Positions 7,768 through 9,186 of a stretch of DNA of 9,186 nt are shown in pieces. Each line of letters opens with the position of its first letter. The first letter of the stretch is position 1. Source of the DNA: Nitrosomonadales bacterium (lineage in GTDB: Bacteria > Pseudomonadota > Gammaproteobacteria > Burkholderiales > Sulfuricellaceae); the NCBI GenBank assembly GCA_003104895.1, contig PQAG01000002.1:1-9186 (forward strand), read 5' to 3'. The notes beneath the pieces were generated by a model, which saw only the letters and a list, made by a program, of their open reading frames with translations, was not told where the DNA came from and did not search any database. Both the position numbers and the translations under genes were made by a program.

Positions 7768-7817
7768 TTCATGGCAGGGAAGCGGGGTTGCTTTTCCCTA
7801 AAGGGAGGTTGTAAATC
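7768..7817 (+). promoter_or_regulatory. pilY1-pilE leader with two competing hairpins over the pilE ribosome site
   Basis: The 50-bp gap contains GGGAAGC (7777-7783) that can pair with GCTTTTCCC (7790-7798, two-base bulge). The same CCC can instead pair with the GGGA (7803-7806) that belongs to the pilE Shine-Dalgarno GGGAGG (7803-7808), as TCCC-TAAA-GGGA. The two structures exclude each other, and only the second would hide the ribosome site. There is no T-run after the first hairpin, so it is not a terminator. Both stems are short and the functional reading is inference. Confidence 0.35.
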
Positions 7818-8252
7818 ATGAAGAATTCAAGGTCGAGTCGATTAATTCATGCTGCCAAGGGCTTTACCTTGATTGAGCTGATGATTGTGGTGGCGGTGAT
7901 CGGCATTCTTGCCGCCATAGCTTACCCCTCCTATCAGGACAGCATAAGAAAATCTCGTCGCGCGGATGCCAAGTCGGCGCTGCTTGAACTGGCCCAGTTC
8001 ATGGAGCGCAATTACACGCTTTCCAACCGCTACGACCAGGACAGTGGAGGGGCTGCCGTTGTGTTGCCATTTACGGAAACACCCAAGGACGGCACCGCAA
8101 AGTACTACGACCTGACGATTTCCGCCTCTGCCGCACAAAGCTTTACTCTGAGTGCAGCGCCAAAAAATGCACAGGTATCAGACGTGTGCGGCACCTTGAG
8201 CATCACCAATACCGGGGCAAAGGCTGCGACCGGGACGGGGCAGTGTTGGTGA
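7818..8252 (+). CDS. pilE: PilE-type minor pilin
   Basis: Type IV pilin-like minor subunit closing the operon. The leader MKNSRSSRLIHAAKG is followed by FTLIELMIVVAVIGILAAIAYPSYQ, with Gly -1, Phe +1, Glu +5 and the classical pilin N-terminal helix. IRKSRRADAKSALLELAQFMERNYTLSNRY is typical of the PilE minor pilins of beta- and gammaproteobacteria. The C-terminus has two cysteines (DVCGTLSI and GQCW) that would close the disulfide loop. The start is fixed by GGGAGG at 7803-7808, 9 bp upstream. 144 aa. In Pseudomonas, PilE joins PilVWX and FimU in the priming complex; the gene name follows that usage and does not mean the Neisseria major pilin. A distinct major pilin should be encoded elsewhere. 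Being last and preceded by its own strong ribosome site, it may be translated at a different level from pilY1. Confidence 0.93.
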   Translation: MKNSRSSRLIHAAKGFTLIELMIVVAVIGILAAIAYPSYQDSIRKSRRADAKSALLELAQFMERNYTLSNRYDQDSGGAAVVLPFTETPKDGTAKYYDLTISASAAQSFTLSAAPKNAQVSDVCGTLSITNTGAKAATGTGQCW

Positions 8253-8295
8253 ATGAGCCTTGATATTAAGACACGAATAAAGTGGCTCTAAATAG

Positions 8296-8433
8296 TTAAG
8301 GAACCGCTGATTTATTCCTTGGCCCCGTCATTGCGAGCGTAGCGAAGCAAACTCATTCTTTGATAATCAAGAAATTATAGATTGCTTCGTCGCTTCACTT
8401 CTCGCAATGACACATAAATCAGCACTTCCTTAA
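8296..8433. mobile_element. MITE-like nested inverted-repeat element, TTAA-flanked
   Basis: Non-coding element of 138 bp. The outer arms are 20 bp, 8296-8315 and 8414-8433, matching at 18 of 20 positions when one is reverse-complemented (CC at 8304-8305 pairs against GT). The arms begin and end with TTAA (8296-8299 and 8430-8433), which could be the target duplication or part of the repeat. Inside is a second imperfect inverted repeat: GTCATTGCGAG at 8327-8337 against CTCGCAATGAC at 8401-8411, continued by CGAAGCAA (8343-8350) and TTGCTTCG (8382-8389). The inner sequence resembles the widespread CGTCATTGCGAG...GAAGCAATC repeat of many bacterial genomes, recalled from memory. No transposase is present, so it would have to be moved in trans if it is mobile. 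Confidence 0.75.
8327..8411. repeat. Inner palindromic repeat (GTCATTGCGAG / CTCGCAATGAC)
   Basis: Eleven perfectly complementary bases at each end, then a six-base length difference between arms (24 nt left, 30 nt right), then eight more pairing bases. The central 30 bp is AT-rich and contains a near-palindrome TTGATAATCAA (8360-8370). The RNA would fold into a long hairpin in the 3' untranslated region of the pilE message. Confidence 0.75.
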
Positions 8434-8458
8434 CGCCCCGAATTACTGGGGCGTTTTA
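8432..8458 (+). terminator. Rho-independent terminator after pilE
   Basis: Perfect 8-bp stem AACGCCCC (8432-8439) and GGGGCGTT (8448-8455), loop GAATTACT, then the U-run continues as TTA. It faces the pilE transcript, 180 bp after its stop. On the opposite strand the stem is followed by only two Ts, so it should be much weaker for the gsp transcript. The first two stem bases are shared with the TTAA end of the repeat element. Confidence 0.85.
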
Positions 8459-8500
8459 TACTATGGATCAGCGCGGGGGGCACTCCTGATTGATTTCACG

Positions 8501-8537
8501 AGCTTCCCTTGGCTGGAGTAAGGGGTTCGCTTTTTTT
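8501..8537 (+). terminator. Weak second terminator candidate
   Basis: CCCTT (8506-8510) pairs with AAGGG (8520-8524), with a possible outer AGC/GCT pairing (8501-8503 and 8529-8531), followed by seven Ts (8531-8537). The stem is short with an internal loop, so efficiency is doubtful. It could act as a backup to protect the convergent gsp genes from pil read-through. The remainder of the 8253-8551 gap shows no gene. Confidence 0.3.
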
Positions 8538-8551
8538 CTCAATGAAACAAG

Positions 8552-9046
8552 TCAGCCCCCCACTTCCTCCAGTACTGCCTGCGCCCTGACCAGACCAGCT
8601 TCAGGCAGCGACTCAATGTTGCAGGATTCCAGCCGTATCCGTTGAGCCTTTTGCAGTTGGGAAATCAATGCCGTCCAGGCATCAAATGAAATTGTTCTCC
8701 ATATGATGCTGGCGCGATGCTCGTCGAGCAGGATGATCTGCACGTTTTTCTCATCCAATCCCGCTTCGTTCATGGCTTGCTGGATCGCGGCCTGGAGGGC
8801 GGGACCGCTTAGAACTGCGCGTGCGTTCTGCCGCAGCCTTGCGGCCTCTTCCGCCTGGGCGGCCATGTTTGCAGCGTCAGCGCGCAGCTGCGGCAGGCTG
8901 GCTCTGGACTTGACACGTTCTGCGCTGAGCGGCTGCCACAGGTAGGCGTAGCACAATGCAGCCAGCAGTGCGGTGCCGCCCCACGAGATGAGCCGGCGTT
9001 CACGCGGGGCGAGTTGCCGCCACCAGGTATATGCGGTTTCTTTCAT
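8552..9046 (-). CDS. gspM: GspM, type II secretion inner-membrane platform protein
   Basis: GspM (T2SSM family), a bitopic inner-membrane protein that partners GspL, stabilises it and links the GspE ATPase to the pseudopilus platform. The 164-residue protein has a short cytoplasmic N-terminus with the family signature WWRQLAPRERRLI (8-20). One membrane helix follows at about 21-40 (SWGGTALLAALCYAYLWQPL). Then comes a predicted coiled stretch rich in Ala/Glu/Arg (about 45-78) and a periplasmic domain with the ferredoxin-like pattern VQIILLDEHRASIIW...FDAWTALISQLQ. Start at 9046 has only a modest AGG 9 bp upstream and lies 2 bp after the gspL stop, so translation is probably coupled. It is the last - strand gene before the convergent gap; a gspN does not follow. 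Length is normal for GspM. Confidence 0.9.
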   Translation of the reverse strand: MKETAYTWWRQLAPRERRLISWGGTALLAALCYAYLWQPLSAERVKSRASLPQLRADAANMAAQAEEAARLRQNARAVLSGPALQAAIQQAMNEAGLDEKNVQIILLDEHRASIIWRTISFDAWTALISQLQKAQRIRLESCNIESLPEAGLVRAQAVLEEVGG

Positions 9047-9048
9047 GT

Positions 9049-9186
9049 TTATTTGCCTATGGTCAATTCGGCTTCAAGCCCGTCAGGGATGACGTTTCCG
9101 GTAATGAGCCGGGCCTGCGGCAGCCTGGCGCGCAGGCTTTCAGCAGCGGCCGGGCCGGGCAGGGTGAGCCTGATTTTAAGGCTTTC
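9049..9186 (-). CDS. gspL: GspL, type II secretion platform protein, C-terminal 45 residues
   Basis: The reverse strand reads in one open frame from the window edge (ESLKIRLTLPGP...) to a TAA at 9051-9049, ending LEAELTIGK. This is the tail of the periplasmic ferredoxin-like domain of GspL, supported by the ESLRARLPQ helix followed by the closing beta strand and by its position directly before gspM. GspL recruits the GspE ATPase on the cytoplasmic side and binds GspM through the periplasmic domain. Only 45 residues are visible, so the call rests mostly on gene order and the short C-terminal pattern. Confidence 0.75.
   Translation of the reverse strand, partial: ESLKIRLTLPGPAAAESLRARLPQARLITGNVIPDGLEAELTIGK

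Noticed and set aside
8296..8433. CRISPR-like repeat or tRNA-like structure in the intergenic gap
   Set aside because: The repeats are inverted, not direct with spacers, and no cloverleaf or conserved tRNA loop is visible.

Overview
The window reads as part of a Gram-negative, probably betaproteobacterial, chromosome (a Nitrosomonadales-like lineage is a guess from gene style and repeat type). It holds two secretion or surface machineries placed tail to tail. On the + strand is a complete minor-pilin/adhesin operon for a type IVa pilus. On the - strand is the 3' end of a type II secretion (T2SS) operon. To the left, a divergent thiO-type flavoenzyme gene runs off the edge.

Layout: (1) 1-284, - strand: N-terminal 94 codons of a ThiO-like glycine oxidase starting at GTG. 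(2) 285-404: shared upstream region with an AT-rich possible -10, a 5-bp inverted repeat and a 9-mer close to the Pseudomonas AlgR box. (3) 405-8252, + strand: fimT/fimU, pilV, pilW, pilX, pilY1 and pilE with short gaps or overlap, the order seen in the Pseudomonas fimU-pilVWXY1Y2E operon but without pilY2. (4) 8253-8551: convergent intergenic region holding a 138-bp nested inverted-repeat (MITE-like) element flanked by TTAA, abutting a strong rho-independent terminator. (5) 8552-9186, - strand: complete gspM and the 3' end of gspL.

How the genes work together: the small proteins carry type III prepilin leaders (G followed by a hydrophobic helix, mostly with Glu at +5). They would be cut by the prepilin peptidase PilD and assemble a tip/priming complex with the 1638-residue PilY1 adhesin, which initiates pilus assembly and can mediate adhesion and surface sensing. 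GspL and GspM are inner-membrane assembly-platform proteins of the related T2SS.

The region is mostly ordinary and I do not see a wholly new system. The points worth a second look are inside PilY1 (a beta module resembling phage structural proteins, a missing MIDAS motif, several acidic calcium-loop candidates), the regulatory signals in front of fimT and pilE, and the nested repeat next to the terminator.
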